Positions 16,988-25,969 of a DNA stretch of 64,000 nt are shown piece by piece (the first letter of the stretch is position 1; each line of letters opens with the position of its first letter). The stretch spans positions 62,001 to 126,000 of the forward strand of contig CACXHY010000001.1 of the NCBI GenBank assembly GCA_902767565.1, written 5' to 3'. Both the position numbers and the translations under genes were made by a program. The notes under the pieces were generated by a model. The model was given only the letters and a program-made list of their open reading frames with translations, was not told the DNA's origin and ran no database searches. Source of the stretch: an uncultured Eubacteriales bacterium. GTDB taxonomy: Bacteria; Bacillota; Clostridia; Christensenellales; Aristaeellaceae.

Positions 16988-18412
16988 TCAGTGCCTGCGG
17001 CAAAGACGGCGGAGAAGGGGGCTCCCGGAGGCCGGGAGCAGGGCGAGCGTCAGTACGGCCGCCACGGCGATGCCGACGGCAGCCTGCAGCGCCAGCCCGA
17101 TCCACGTCAGCGGAAGGAGCTGACCGACAAGCCTGACGCAGACGAACATGACCGCGCCGACCGCGGCGGAAGAGAGCACGTGCCAGAGAAGCCCCGGGTA
17201 GGGCAGTTCGCGGCGGACATGGAGCCACTGCACGAGCGGAACGGTGAACTCCGCCAGGAGCGTGCCCGCCACGGCGCCCATGGCCCGCATGGAGGGGATC
17301 AGCAGGGCGTTGGCGATGACGTTCACCACCGCGCCGGCGCAGACGCTGCGGACCACGATCCGGTCCCTTCCCTGCGGCAGGATCCATTGGGTGCGGATCA
17401 CATTGGCAAAGCCGATCGTCATCAGGGAAAAGCCGAGGGGGACCATCAGCACGCCGGACCCGGCAAAATCCTCTCCGTAGAACAGGATGCAGAAGCGCTC
17501 CCCCACCGCCGCCAGCCCGAAGGCCATGGCGGAAGTCATCAGCATGATGCCCTGCATCGTGCCGTCCAGGCTCCTGAGGATGCGCGCCGTCTCGCCCTTG
17601 CGCTGCAGGTCCGTGATCTTCGGCAGCATGACCGTGCCGATGGCGGAGATGAAGCCGGAAAGACAGTAGACGATCTTCTCCGCGTTTTCGTAGAGGCCGT
17701 TCTGATCCTGTCCGGCGATGGCGCCGACCATCACCTTGTCCATCACGCGGTACACGCTGGTGGCCAGCACTGAGACGAACAGCAGGCTGCAGGGTTTCAG
17801 GTGCTTCAGGGCTTCCTGCCGCGTGACCTTCACCAGGGATACCTGCCGGCGCAGCGACAGAGCGTTCATCGCGTTCCCCGCGCAGGTGGCGGCCGACCAC
17901 GCGAAACCGTAGATCCACAGGTCCTCTTCCCGGCGGATGAAGATAAAGACGCAGGCGGCCGCAATCAGCTTGACGGCTGTGTTCCGCAGGGCAATGGGGC
18001 GGAAGCTTTCCAGCCCCATCATCGCCCAGTCCAGATTGAACAGGCAGGAGACCGACATCAGGGTCAGCGGGAGAGCGATGGTCTTCTCCTCGTCCGCGAC
18101 CAGCAGCAGATAGACGAGCCAGAGAAGCAGCGCGGAGAACGCAACGCCCCGCTGCATCCGCCAGATCGCCGAGAAGGTCCGGTCCAGCTCCTTGCGGTCG
18201 TCCCGCACGGCCGCGACGGCCCGGGTGCCATAGTTTTCCAGCCCCAGCATGGCGGCGAGGCAGGCAAAATAGCTGATGTTCCAGGCGTAGCTGTACAGAC
18301 CGACGCCGTGGGTCCCCACCGCGCGCGACAGATACGGTGCGGTCACGAGGGGCAGCAGGACGGAAAACACACGGTAAGCCACATTGTAGGCTGCGTTCTT
18401 GCCTGTGCTCAA
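16988..18412 (-). CDS. Polysaccharide flippase (Wzx/MurJ-like, MVF/MATE superfamily)
   Basis: The protein has 474 aa and about 12-14 hydrophobic helices; the start TGKNAAYNVAYRVFSVLLPL with YLSRAVG matches O-antigen/teichoic-type lipid-linked oligosaccharide flippases. Role: moving an undecaprenyl-linked polymer unit across the membrane, inferred from family. A TTG at 18412 is preferred because GGGAGGGG sits about nine bases upstream; an in-frame ATG exists at 18454 and the open frame reaches 18505. It is followed by the two CapA-like genes 74 bases downstream, pointing to an envelope-polymer operon, though no glycosyltransferase is next to it. Confidence 0.85.
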   Translation of the reverse strand: MSTGKNAAYNVAYRVFSVLLPLVTAPYLSRAVGTHGVGLYSYAWNISYFACLAAMLGLENYGTRAVAAVRDDRKELDRTFSAIWRMQRGVAFSALLLWLVYLLLVADEEKTIALPLTLMSVSCLFNLDWAMMGLESFRPIALRNTAVKLIAAACVFIFIRREEDLWIYGFAWSAATCAGNAMNALSLRRQVSLVKVTRQEALKHLKPCSLLFVSVLATSVYRVMDKVMVGAIAGQDQNGLYENAEKIVYCLSGFISAIGTVMLPKITDLQRKGETARILRSLDGTMQGIMLMTSAMAFGLAAVGERFCILFYGEDFAGSGVLMVPLGFSLMTIGFANVIRTQWILPQGRDRIVVRSVCAGAVVNVIANALLIPSMRAMGAVAGTLLAEFTVPLVQWLHVRRELPYPGLLWHVLSSAAVGAVMFVCVRLVGQLLPLTWIGLALQAAVGIAVAAVLTLALLPASGSPLLRRLCRRH

Positions 18413-18498
18413 GCCCTCACTCCCCTCCCGATGCCGCGGTCTGCCGAATGGCATACTACATCTTGTTTTGTTTACGACACCGGTTTTCGATTTCCTGC

Positions 18499-18527
18499 TT
18501 GACACCGTGAGGAAACCATGTTATTGT
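18499..18527 (+). promoter_or_regulatory. bioY promoter
   Basis: TTGACA (18499-18504), a 17-base spacer and TATTGT (18522-18527) form a near-consensus sigma-A promoter about 50 bases before the bioY start. Confidence 0.8.
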
Positions 18528-18558
18528 GTAAACGTTCATCTATATTTGGTTTACGCAA
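18524..18558 (+). promoter_or_regulatory. BirA operator of bioY
   Basis: Half-sites TTGTGTAAAC and GTTTACGCAA are separated by 15 bases, fitting the known BirA box (TTGTAAAC-N14/15-GTTTACAA). It overlaps the promoter -10 element and the start of transcription, so biotinyl-AMP-bound BirA should block bioY when biotin is plentiful. Confidence 0.8.
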
Positions 18559-18577
18559 GTCCGGAAGGAGAGCGGTC

Positions 18578-19138
18578 ATGTCCCGCACAAACACGCTTCG
18601 CATGGTGCAGTGCGCACTGTTCGCGGCCATCACGGCGGTATGCGCGCAGATCATCATCCCCATCGGCCCCGTTCCGGTATCGCTTTCGCTGCTTCCCGTG
18701 ATCCTCTGCGGCGCTCTGCTTTCCCCCGGATCAAGCGCGATCTCCATGACGGTCTACCTGCTGCTGGGCGCTGTCGGCGCGCCGGTGTTTTCCGGTCTCT
18801 CCGGCGGCGTCGACAAGCTGCTGGGCCCTACGGGCGGCTATATCGTCGGGTATGTGCCCTGCGTCCTGATCATCGGTCTGCTCACGAAGCGCCTGCGGTA
18901 CCCTTCCCGGTTCCGCATCCCGGTGACGGCCGGAGCGATGGCGCTCGGGATCCTTGTCTGCTACGCCGTCGGCACCGCCTGGTTCGTCGTCGGCACCCAC
19001 CGAACCCTCACCGACGCGCTGGCCGTGTGCGTCTGGCCCTTCCTTCCCTTCGACGCGCTGAAGATCGCGATCGCTGTCGCGGTGGCGCTGCGGGTGGGGC
19101 CGGCCGTCGCCGGACTCCGCCCGGTACGCGGGGATTGA
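18578..19138 (+). CDS. bioY: BioY, biotin-binding S component of an ECF transporter
   Basis: The protein has 186 aa. The conserved core GPVPVSLSLLPVILCGALL, the following TVYLLLGAVGAPVFSGL, and GPTGGYIVGY identify BioY. It binds biotin in the membrane and is moved by the ECF-T/A energising module; those genes are not in the window. The ATG at 18578 is set by GGAAGGAG; the open frame extends 20 codons upstream through the operator. The BirA box places it under biotin repression. Confidence 0.95.
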   Translation: MSRTNTLRMVQCALFAAITAVCAQIIIPIGPVPVSLSLLPVILCGALLSPGSSAISMTVYLLLGAVGAPVFSGLSGGVDKLLGPTGGYIVGYVPCVLIIGLLTKRLRYPSRFRIPVTAGAMALGILVCYAVGTAWFVVGTHRTLTDALAVCVWPFLPFDALKIAIAVAVALRVGPAVAGLRPVRGD

Positions 19139-19163
19139 ATTGTTCGCGGTTTTATGGTATGAT
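19135..19163 (+). promoter_or_regulatory. Promoter of the BspA-like gene
   Basis: TTGAAT (19135-19140), 17 bases, TATGAT (19158-19163). It overlaps the last codons of bioY, giving the downstream gene its own start. Confidence 0.55.
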
Positions 19164-19220
19164 GAGCCTGTCAGCATCGTAATGGCAGGCTTTTGATGTG
19201 TCCCGGAAGGAAGTGCCCGC

Positions 19221-20948
19221 ATGATGAGCCGGACCCGTACCGCGCGCCGCAGCCGTGAGACCGCTCTCTCGCGGCGGTTTTGTGCCGCGCTATTATCGCT
19301 GTTCATCCTGCTGCCCTTCCCTGCCTCCGCCGCCGGGATCGCGGAGGATGTCTTCCCGACGTACTGCGAAGGCATCGATGTCGAGACCGCCGACGCCACC
19401 GGCACGCGCTACAGCGCCGCCGACTGCGTGGCCGGCACGGCCGTCATCGGCAAATACTATTGCTATTTCGGCGCGGAAAGCAACATCCGCGTGCGCTTCG
19501 CGGCCACGTCCGGCCGCACCATGCTCTACAGCGGGGACGGCGTGGGCTCCGGCGATACCTATACCATCGCCGAGGGCACCGTGGGCACCCTCTACGGACT
19601 GACGCGCATCAGCAATCGACATTGGGCCCTGGCGCGGGTCTCCGCTACCAAGAGCGGCACCTCCGTGCCGGTCACCGTCTGCCTGTGGGTCTCCTGCACC
19701 AACTCCAAGACCGTCATCATGCGCCCGGCGCAGACGGCGTATCACATCTTCGAGCAAGGCGAGATCGCGGCCTTCGACACCGGCATCCCGGAGGCCGAGG
19801 TCGCCCTGGTCGACGAGAACGGCGAATGCGTGACCACCGCCGTCTCGGACGAGAACGGGCGGGTCATCTTCGACGCCGCGCACAGCGCCGACGGCCAGGA
19901 TCACCGCCTTTCCGTGACATGGTCCTTCGGAGCCTACGATTACCACACCGCCACCGCGTACGCCGCCAGCCATCTGCTGGGGATGAAGACGGACGGCTAC
20001 ACCGAGGTCGAATGGGTCTCCGGCAACAACTGCGCCACGTATCAGAGCCGTGTCATGTGCAAAGGCGGCTTTCCGATCTACGGCCCGTACACGGTGGGCG
20101 ACAATTACCCCGGGCAGGGCATCTTCAGGATCATGTCGGGCCTGATCGGCAGCGACAGCTGCATCATGTGCCCCTACGACTCGAAGACCAAGACCTACGG
20201 CACCTTCACGGCCGACGACATCGGTCTCTTCCACGAGGGCGACCTTGTCTACGGCCACAACATGGGCCATGTCATGTACTGCAGCGCCGTCGATGAAGAA
20301 GCGGGCACCGTCCATGTCTACGGGCACTCCGGCTCCACCCTGCCCAACGACGGCTGGGTCTCCGTCACCGATCTCAACGGCGTGATCCGTCTCGTGCAGG
20401 AGGAGACCTTCACCTTCAGCTTCACCGTCAACGGCATCGCCGATCCCCGCATGGCGGCCTTTGACGCGAACGGCGGCGCGGAGGTGGAGCGCCTCATCGT
20501 CGCGCCGGGCACGGAGGTGACGCTGCCCGACTGCGCGTGGACGGGCAGCCCCGCCATGGTCCTGACCGGGTGGACCTGCGGGGAGGAGACCTATGAGGCC
20601 GGCTCCGTCGTCACCGTCACGGATCACATGACCTTCACCGCCTGCTGGACGGAAGCCATCCGGGTCGGCATCGCGGATCTGGTGCTGCCGACGGAACTGG
20701 CGGAGATCGGGCCCTGGGCCTTCGCGAACGTCCCGGCCGCCACGGTCTACATCTCCGACGGCTGTGCATCCATCGGCCCCTACGCCTTCGCGGGCTGCGC
20801 GAACCTGCGCCAGGTCCGCATCCCCGCCGGCTGCACCGTGGACAGGGACGCGTTCGCCGGCTGCACGGATCTGACGGTCTTCGCGCCGGCGGGCAGCGCG
20901 GCCGAAGACTTCTGCGGCGCATCCGGCTTCGCCTTCCGGGCGGAATAA
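19221..20948 (+). CDS. Secreted protein with BspA-type leucine-rich repeats
   Basis: The protein has 575 aa. A signal peptide covers about residues 15-37 (FCAALLSLFILLPFPASA). The centre (about 235-400) has five cysteines and a GDLVYGHNMGHV...HVYGHSG segment that recalls amidase/CHAP-like folds, but no catalytic set can be fixed. About 405-475 resembles the Listeria/Bacteroides surface repeat (FDANGGAEVERL...TFTACWTE). The last 95 residues are LRR_5/BspA repeats (IGPWAFANVP, IGPYAFAGCANLRQVRIP). It lacks an LPXTG anchor, so it is released or loosely wall-bound. Ribosome site GGAAGGAAG; two adjacent ATGs are possible. Confidence 0.7.
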   Translation: MMSRTRTARRSRETALSRRFCAALLSLFILLPFPASAAGIAEDVFPTYCEGIDVETADATGTRYSAADCVAGTAVIGKYYCYFGAESNIRVRFAATSGRTMLYSGDGVGSGDTYTIAEGTVGTLYGLTRISNRHWALARVSATKSGTSVPVTVCLWVSCTNSKTVIMRPAQTAYHIFEQGEIAAFDTGIPEAEVALVDENGECVTTAVSDENGRVIFDAAHSADGQDHRLSVTWSFGAYDYHTATAYAASHLLGMKTDGYTEVEWVSGNNCATYQSRVMCKGGFPIYGPYTVGDNYPGQGIFRIMSGLIGSDSCIMCPYDSKTKTYGTFTADDIGLFHEGDLVYGHNMGHVMYCSAVDEEAGTVHVYGHSGSTLPNDGWVSVTDLNGVIRLVQEETFTFSFTVNGIADPRMAAFDANGGAEVERLIVAPGTEVTLPDCAWTGSPAMVLTGWTCGEETYEAGSVVTVTDHMTFTACWTEAIRVGIADLVLPTELAEIGPWAFANVPAATVYISDGCASIGPYAFAGCANLRQVRIPAGCTVDRDAFAGCTDLTVFAPAGSAAEDFCGASGFAFRAE

Positions 20949-20963
20949 GCGGGAGGTGTTCCG

Positions 20964-21428
20964 ATGAGCGAAACGAAACCGTCCTCCCGGCTGTGGGAGG
21001 TCATCCGCTTTGCCGTGACCGGCGGCGTCTGCTTCCTGATCGAGCTGGCGGTGCTGTGGTTCCTGCATGACAAGCTGGGGCTGGACACCCTGATCGCCAC
21101 GCCCGTCGCCTTTCTTGTGTCCGTGGCCTTCAACTATCTGCTGTGCGTGATCTGGGTCTTCAAAGGCGCACAGGACGGCGGACTCGCGGCCAAGGTGGGC
21201 TTCGCCGTCACCAGCGGCATCGGCCTGCTGCTGAACGAGCTGCTGATGTGGCTCTTCCGTCTGGCCTTCGGCGAGGAGCAGACGGTGCTGACGGTCTTCG
21301 GCTTCGCGGTCACGATGTACATGATCAACAAGGCCCTGGCCACGCTGCTGGTCATGATCTGGAACTACTTCACCAAGCGTGCCATCCTGCAGTCGTCCTT
21401 CGTTCAGAAGCTTCTCCGCCGGAAATAG
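20964..21428 (+). CDS. GtrA-family membrane protein
   Basis: The protein has 154 aa with four transmembrane helices and the family pattern FAVTGGVCFLIELAVLW, AFLVSVAFNYLLCVIWVF and the C-terminal NYFTKRAIL. GtrA-like proteins help move lipid-linked sugars for cell-surface glycosylation. Here the neighbour is a secreted protein 15 bases upstream, and no glycosyltransferase is adjacent. GGGAGG lies before the ATG. Confidence 0.88.
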   Translation: MSETKPSSRLWEVIRFAVTGGVCFLIELAVLWFLHDKLGLDTLIATPVAFLVSVAFNYLLCVIWVFKGAQDGGLAAKVGFAVTSGIGLLLNELLMWLFRLAFGEEQTVLTVFGFAVTMYMINKALATLLVMIWNYFTKRAILQSSFVQKLLRRK

Positions 21429-21444
21429 ACCGGCGGTTCTTGTT
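21416..21444 (+). terminator. Terminator after gtrA-like gene
   Basis: CCGCCGG/CCGGCGG hairpin with a seven-base loop, followed by TTCTTGTT; the 5' arm overlaps the stop-codon region of the gene. Confidence 0.6.
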
Positions 21445-21514
21445 GATCCGGGGAAGATGACCGGGTCCTGCGTCGTTTGAATAGGCGGATACAACGCGAA
21501 AGGAGATCTGCATC

Positions 21515-22153
21515 ATGAACAAGAAGGTATTGGCCCTGATCCTTGCGGCGGCTCTCGCTCTGACCGCCGCCGCGTGCGCGGAGGGATCCGGCTCCCCCGA
21601 CATCCCGCAGCCCTACGCTGAGATCCTCGACCTCGTGCGCCGGGGCATGGCCGGGGACGAGACCGCGCAGGAAGACGAGCGTTTCAACGATGTCTGGTAC
21701 TATATCCCGCTGTACGGACAGTCCCTCGGCTGCGCGCTGATCGATCTGGACGGAGACGGCAGCCCGGAGCTTGTGATCGGTCTGATCGCGGACACACCGG
21801 AGGAGGAGGACTGGCTCAGCGACATCTGGACGATCCGCGACGGCGAGGCGGTCCGCATCAGTATCGGATGGGAACGCTGGCGCATGTACCTGACGCTGGT
21901 CCCGGACGCGTACGGCATCTACCACGAGGGGGCCGACAGCGCGTTCGAATCGGTGTTCAGCCACTCGCGGATCGGCCGGGGCGGAGCCGGACTGTATGAC
22001 ACCCGGAACCTCACGGCATACAGCGACCCGGATACCGGTACCGTCGCCTGGACCCTGGATGGGTCCGTCACGGACGGCGCGAGCGCACGGGAAGTGCTGT
22101 CCGGGTGGCTGGCGGACGTTTGGGTCCCCGAGCTGACCCCCATCCTTCCGTAA
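21515..22153 (+). CDS. Small exported protein, function unknown
   Basis: The protein has 212 aa. It begins with a clear export signal ([22 protein letters not shown]); the AAAC could be a weak lipobox, or the protein may be cleaved by signal peptidase I. The mature part contains an acidic [13 protein letters not shown] motif, an EF-hand/FG-GAP-like calcium loop found in many exported Clostridia proteins of unknown role. AAAGGAG precedes the ATG. It is bounded by terminators on both sides, so it is probably transcribed alone. Confidence 0.65.
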   Translation: MNKKVLALILAAALALTAAACAEGSGSPDIPQPYAEILDLVRRGMAGDETAQEDERFNDVWYYIPLYGQSLGCALIDLDGDGSPELVIGLIADTPEEEDWLSDIWTIRDGEAVRISIGWERWRMYLTLVPDAYGIYHEGADSAFESVFSHSRIGRGGAGLYDTRNLTAYSDPDTGTVAWTLDGSVTDGASAREVLSGWLADVWVPELTPILP

Positions 22154-22168
22154 CGCCGTATGCCCCGT

Positions 22169-22240
22169 CCCCCGTCAACGGACAGCGGATGACCCTTCAC
22201 ACATTTGTCATCCGCCGTTCATTGACGGGGGCTTTTCTTT
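22169..22240 (+). terminator. Terminator whose 3' arm carries the pckA -35 box
   Basis: A long hairpin pairs CCCCCGTCAAcGGaCAGCGGATGAC-type sequence (22169-22192) with GTCATCCGC...TTGACGGGGG (22207-22231), followed by CTTTTCTTT. It ends transcription of the small exported gene. Confidence 0.8.
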
Positions 22241-22250
22241 ATGATATAAT
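22222..22250 (+). promoter_or_regulatory. pckA promoter nested in the terminator
   Basis: TTGACG (22222-22227), 17-base spacer, TATAAT (22245-22250). The -35 hexamer lies in the 3' arm of the upstream terminator stem. Confidence 0.75.
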
Positions 22251-22320
22251 GCCCGTGGTTGAAACGCAGTTTCATCCGCGCGCTTGTTTCCACACGATCC
22301 ATAGAGAGAAGGGGTTACCA

Positions 22321-23934
22321 ATGGCCAACATCGACCTGACCCGGTATGGCATCACCGGCACCACCGAGATCGTCTACAATCCTTCCTATGAGCAGCTGTT
22401 CAAGGATGAGATGGATCCCAGCCTCACGGGCTATGAGAAGGGCCAGCTCACCGAACTGGGCGCCGTGAATGTCATGACCGGCATTTACACCGGCCGCTCC
22501 CCCAAAGACAAGTACATCGTCATGGACGGGACCAGCAAGGACACCGTCTGGTGGACCACCGACGCCTACAAGAACGACAACCACCCCATGAGCGAAGAGA
22601 CCTGGGCGGTGGTGAAGGATCTGGCGAAGGCTGAGCTCTCCGGGAAGAAGCTGTATGTGGTGGACGCTTTCTGCGGCGCCAACAAGGACACCCGCATGGC
22701 CGTGCGCTTCATCATGGAAGTCGCCTGGCAGGCCCACTTCGTCACCAACATGTTCATCCGGCCCACCGAGGAGGAGCTGGCTTCCTTCACGCCCGACTTC
22801 GTGGTGTACACCGCCTCCAAGGCCAAGTGCGAGAACTACAAGGAGCTCGGCCTCAATTCCGAGACCGTGGTGGCGTTCAACGTCTCCAGCCGTGAGCAGG
22901 TCATCCTCAACACCTGGTACGGCGGCGAGATGAAAAAGGGCATGTTCTCCATGATGAACTACTACCTGCCGCTGAAGGGCATTGCCGCCATGCACTGCTC
23001 CGCCAACACCGACATGGAGGGCAGGAACACCGCCATCTTCTTCGGCCTGTCCGGCACCGGCAAGACCACCCTGTCCACCGATCCCAAGCGTCTGCTGATC
23101 GGCGACGACGAGCACGGCTGGGACGACAACGGCGTCTTCAACTTCGAGGGCGGCTGCTACGCGAAGGTCATCAACCTGGACAAGGATTCCGAGCCCGACA
23201 TCTACAATGCCATCCGCCGCAACGCGCTGCTGGAGAACGTGACCGTGGACGAGGCCGGAAAGCTGGACTTCGCCGATAAGTCCGTCACCGAGAACACGCG
23301 CGTTTCCTATCCGATCGAGCACATCGAGAAGATCGTCAAGAACGTGAGCCCGATCTCCGCCGGCCCCGACGCGAAGGACGTCATCTTCCTCTCCGCCGAC
23401 GCTTTCGGCGTGCTGCCGCCGGTCTCCATCCTGACCCCCGAGCAGACCAAGTATTACTTCCTCTCCGGCTTCACCGCGAAGCTGGCCGGCACCGAGCGCG
23501 GCATCACCGAGCCCACCCCCACCTTCTCCGCCTGCTTCGGCCAGGCCTTCCTGGAGCTGCATCCCACCAAGTATGCCGAGGAGCTGGTCCGCAAGATGGA
23601 AAAGGTCGGCGCCAAGGCCTATCTGGTGAACACCGGCTGGAACGGCACGGGCAAGCGCATCTCCATCAAGGATACCCGCGGCATCATCGACGCGATCCTC
23701 TCCGGCGCCATCAACACCGCGCCCACCAAGGTGATCCCGCACTTCAACTTTGAGGTGCCCACCGAACTGCCCGGTGTGGATCCTGCCATCCTGGACCCCC
23801 GCGACACCTATGCCGACGCCGCCGAGTGGGAAACCAAGGCCGTCGACCTGGCCGGCCGCTTCATCAAGAACTTCGTCAAGTACGAAGGCAACGAAGCCGG
23901 CAAGGCCCTGGTCCCCGCCGGTCCCCAGCTCTGA
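22321..23934 (+). CDS. pckA: Phosphoenolpyruvate carboxykinase (ATP)
   Basis: The protein has 537 aa, the usual length for ATP-dependent PCK. Visible are [12 protein letters not shown], the kinase-1a loop [13 protein letters not shown] (about 242-254), kinase-2 DDEHGWDD, and [13 protein letters not shown]. It interconverts oxaloacetate + ATP and PEP + CO2 + ADP; in rumen-type anaerobes it often runs toward oxaloacetate for succinate formation, an inference. The ATG at 22321 follows AGAGAAGGGG. It is a single-gene transcript with its own promoter and terminator. Confidence 0.97.
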   Translation: MANIDLTRYGITGTTEIVYNPSYEQLFKDEMDPSLTGYEKGQLTELGAVNVMTGIYTGRSPKDKYIVMDGTSKDTVWWTTDAYKNDNHPMSEETWAVVKDLAKAELSGKKLYVVDAFCGANKDTRMAVRFIMEVAWQAHFVTNMFIRPTEEELASFTPDFVVYTASKAKCENYKELGLNSETVVAFNVSSREQVILNTWYGGEMKKGMFSMMNYYLPLKGIAAMHCSANTDMEGRNTAIFFGLSGTGKTTLSTDPKRLLIGDDEHGWDDNGVFNFEGGCYAKVINLDKDSEPDIYNAIRRNALLENVTVDEAGKLDFADKSVTENTRVSYPIEHIEKIVKNVSPISAGPDAKDVIFLSADAFGVLPPVSILTPEQTKYYFLSGFTAKLAGTERGITEPTPTFSACFGQAFLELHPTKYAEELVRKMEKVGAKAYLVNTGWNGTGKRISIKDTRGIIDAILSGAINTAPTKVIPHFNFEVPTELPGVDPAILDPRDTYADAAEWETKAVDLAGRFIKNFVKYEGNEAGKALVPAGPQL

Positions 23935-23949
23935 TCCGACCCTGTCTGT

Positions 23950-23976
23950 CCCTCTCCTCCGGGAGAGGGATTTTTT
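23950..23976 (+). terminator. pckA terminator
   Basis: CCCTCTC/GAGAGGG stem with a short loop and a T6 tract, 15 bases after the stop. Confidence 0.9.
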
Positions 23977-24123
23977 CATGCCCGTGATCTCCTTGTGCGC
24001 TGTACTCGGACGCGCATTGCATTTTGCGGTCTCCTGTGCTACATTTCTTCCGTTTGAAACAGGCGCGGCGCCGCGGCCTTCTCCCCCGGCCTCATGCGGC
24101 GTCCTTTCCCGGAGGGATCGATC

Positions 24124-24693
24124 ATGACACGAAACCGACGCGAGACCGCATATCGCAAGAGCCTGCTCGTCGCATTCTGCGGCGTGGCCGCAGGGCTTTC
24201 CGTCGTGTTGATGCTGGCGGGCGGGGTGCTGCAGGTCGCCACCTTCGCGGCGCCGCTGATCGCCTCGGTGCTGCTGCTCCCCGTGCGCGTGGAATTCGGG
24301 CCCAGGGCCGCCTGGGGCACCTGGCTCGTTTCCGCGGCCTTGGCCGTCGTTCTGGCGCTGGACAAGGAGCTGGCTCTCTTTTACCTGTTCATCGGCTGGT
24401 GGCCCATCGTCAAGTGGGCCTTCGACGCCCGGCTGAAGCATCGTCCGCTGCGCATGGCGGCAAAGCTCCTGGTATTCGCTTCGGCGATCGCCGCGATGTA
24501 CGCCCTGCTCCTGTTCGTCATCGGCGCTCCCGCGCTGATGGCTGAGCTGCGGGAATTCGGCATGTGGACCGCTGCCGTGTTCTTTGGGGGCATCCTCATC
24601 GCGCTGGTCCTGTTTGACTGGCTGCTGGTCCCCCTGTCCTTTCTCTATGCGCAGCGTGTCCGCCCCAGACTCACGTTTCTCCGCCGCCGCTGA
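24124..24693 (+). CDS. Integral membrane protein, unknown function
   Basis: The protein has 189 aa with about five to six hydrophobic helices (for example LLVAFCGVAAGLSVVLMLAG, LLLFVIGAPALMAEL, FGGILIALVLFDWLLVPLSF). The pattern of helices and the FYLFIGWWPIVKWAFDARLK segment resembles the small uncharacterised membrane proteins near PTS/ECF-like families, but no family is certain. The ATG at 24124 follows GGAGGG. It stands alone between terminators. Confidence 0.65.
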   Translation: MTRNRRETAYRKSLLVAFCGVAAGLSVVLMLAGGVLQVATFAAPLIASVLLLPVRVEFGPRAAWGTWLVSAALAVVLALDKELALFYLFIGWWPIVKWAFDARLKHRPLRMAAKLLVFASAIAAMYALLLFVIGAPALMAELREFGMWTAAVFFGGILIALVLFDWLLVPLSFLYAQRVRPRLTFLRRR

Positions 24694-24758
24694 CCCCTCG
24701 GCCGGACGGCCGCACCCCTGCCGCGGCGCGTTCACTCGTCCGGCGGGGGTCCCTTTTT
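24692..24758 (+). terminator. Terminator after membrane protein
   Basis: GACCCCTCGGCCGGAC (starting within the stop codon) pairs with GTCCGGCGGGGGTC, then C3T5. The intervening loop is about 30 bases and GC-rich. Confidence 0.75.
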
Positions 24759-24807
24759 GTCTCCCCTTCCCTGCCCCACAAAAAGATCAATTTCCCGCGT
24801 GAAACCC

Positions 24808-24836
24808 TTGACATTTTGCCCTGCGGGTGCTATTGT
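24808..24836 (+). promoter_or_regulatory. Heat-shock operon promoter
   Basis: TTGACA (24808-24813), 17 bases, TATTGT (24831-24836). It lies immediately upstream of the CIRCE element. Confidence 0.85.
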
Positions 24837-24846
24837 ATGACTGTGA

Positions 24847-24873
24847 TTAGCACTCAATCACTTCGAGTGCTAA
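24847..24873 (+). promoter_or_regulatory. CIRCE operator (HrcA binding site)
   Basis: A perfect TTAGCACTC-N9-GAGTGCTAA inverted repeat just after the promoter. HrcA bound here represses the operon; heat or GroEL titration relieves it. Confidence 0.98.
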
Positions 24874-24907
24874 CAACACCGGATCCTTCGGGAAGGGAGT
24901 GGGAACT

Positions 24908-25969
24908 GTGGACATGGACGAACGAAAGCTGCGCATCCTGCGCGCCATCATCGACGATTACATCCTGACCGCGGTACCCGTGGGCTCCCGCACGATCTCC
25001 CGCAAGTACGAGACGAGCCTGTCCTCCGCCACCATCCGGAACGAGATGAGCGATCTGGAGGAACTGGGCTACCTGGATCAGCCCCACGTCAGCGCGGGCC
25101 GCATCCCCTCGGCGAAGGCCTACCGCCTGTATGTGGATCAGCTTCTGGCCAGCGGGGCCATCCGGAGCGACACGGAGGAATCCATCCGGCATTATTTCAG
25201 CAGCCACCTCCGCCAAATGGAACGGGTGATCGACGAGGCCGCGAAAGCGCTTTCCAGCCTTACCGGATACACGGCTGTGGTGCTGGAGCCCGGCGGACAC
25301 GAACCCCGGATCCGCAACATCCAGCTGGTGAGCGTTTCCAGCCGGTCTGCGCTGGTCGTGATCGTCACCGACGCGGGGCTGATCCGCGATCATGTGGTCT
25401 CCGTGCCGAGGGGCGTGGATCCCGATACGCTCTACATGATCTCCCAGGCGCTGACCGAGGCGCTGATGGGCTGCACGCCGAGCGAGGCCTGCGACCGCAT
25501 CCCGATCCTGACGGCGCGCATGGAGCAGAACACGGACCTGCTGCGCTCCGTCGGCGGACTGATGACGGAAGCGCGGGACAAGGGCTCCCACGGCCACATC
25601 GGCATCGGCGGCGTCAGCAACATGCTGAGTTATCCGGAATACAGCGACATGGAAAAGGCCAGGAACTTCCTGAGTCTCGTGGAGACCCGGGACAGGCTGG
25701 CGCAGATTATCCGCCAGCGCGGGGACGTGGCCTTCACGGTGCGCATCGGGCCCGAGACCGGGGTGCCGGAGATCAGTGACTGCTCCGTGGTGACGGCAAC
25801 CTACACCACCTCAAACGGGCGGCAGGGCACCATCGGTGTCATCGGCCCGACGCGCATGCAGTACAGCAGGGTCCTGTCGGTTCTGGCCGGCATGGGGCAG
25901 CAGCTGTCGCAGCTCTTCGATCAACAGGAAGACAGCAATTCAACGAAAGGCGGTGGAGCCCGTGAGTGA
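24908..25969 (+). CDS. hrcA: Heat-inducible transcription repressor HrcA
   Basis: The protein has 353 aa from GTG 24908. A winged-helix N-terminus (RKLRILRAIIDDYI...SSATIRNEMSDLEELGYL) is followed by the GAF-like dimerisation domain. It binds the CIRCE site 35 bases upstream, so it is autoregulated. GTG 24908 is eight bases after GGAAGGGAG; GTG 24899 lies inside that site and ATG 24914 is the other option. First gene of hrcA-grpE-dnaK-dnaJ. Confidence 0.96.
   Translation: MDMDERKLRILRAIIDDYILTAVPVGSRTISRKYETSLSSATIRNEMSDLEELGYLDQPHVSAGRIPSAKAYRLYVDQLLASGAIRSDTEESIRHYFSSHLRQMERVIDEAAKALSSLTGYTAVVLEPGGHEPRIRNIQLVSVSSRSALVVIVTDAGLIRDHVVSVPRGVDPDTLYMISQALTEALMGCTPSEACDRIPILTARMEQNTDLLRSVGGLMTEARDKGSHGHIGIGGVSNMLSYPEYSDMEKARNFLSLVETRDRLAQIIRQRGDVAFTVRIGPETGVPEISDCSVVTATYTTSNGRQGTIGVIGPTRMQYSRVLSVLAGMGQQLSQLFDQQEDSNSTKGGGARE

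Noticed and set aside
16914..17918. N-terminal extension of CapA copy 2
   Set aside because: It is an out-of-frame reading of the flippase gene. The signal peptide begins at 16913 with a strong ribosome site.
22105..22320. N-terminal extension of PckA
   Set aside because: It would run through the terminator and promoter; homologues begin near the ATG at 22321.
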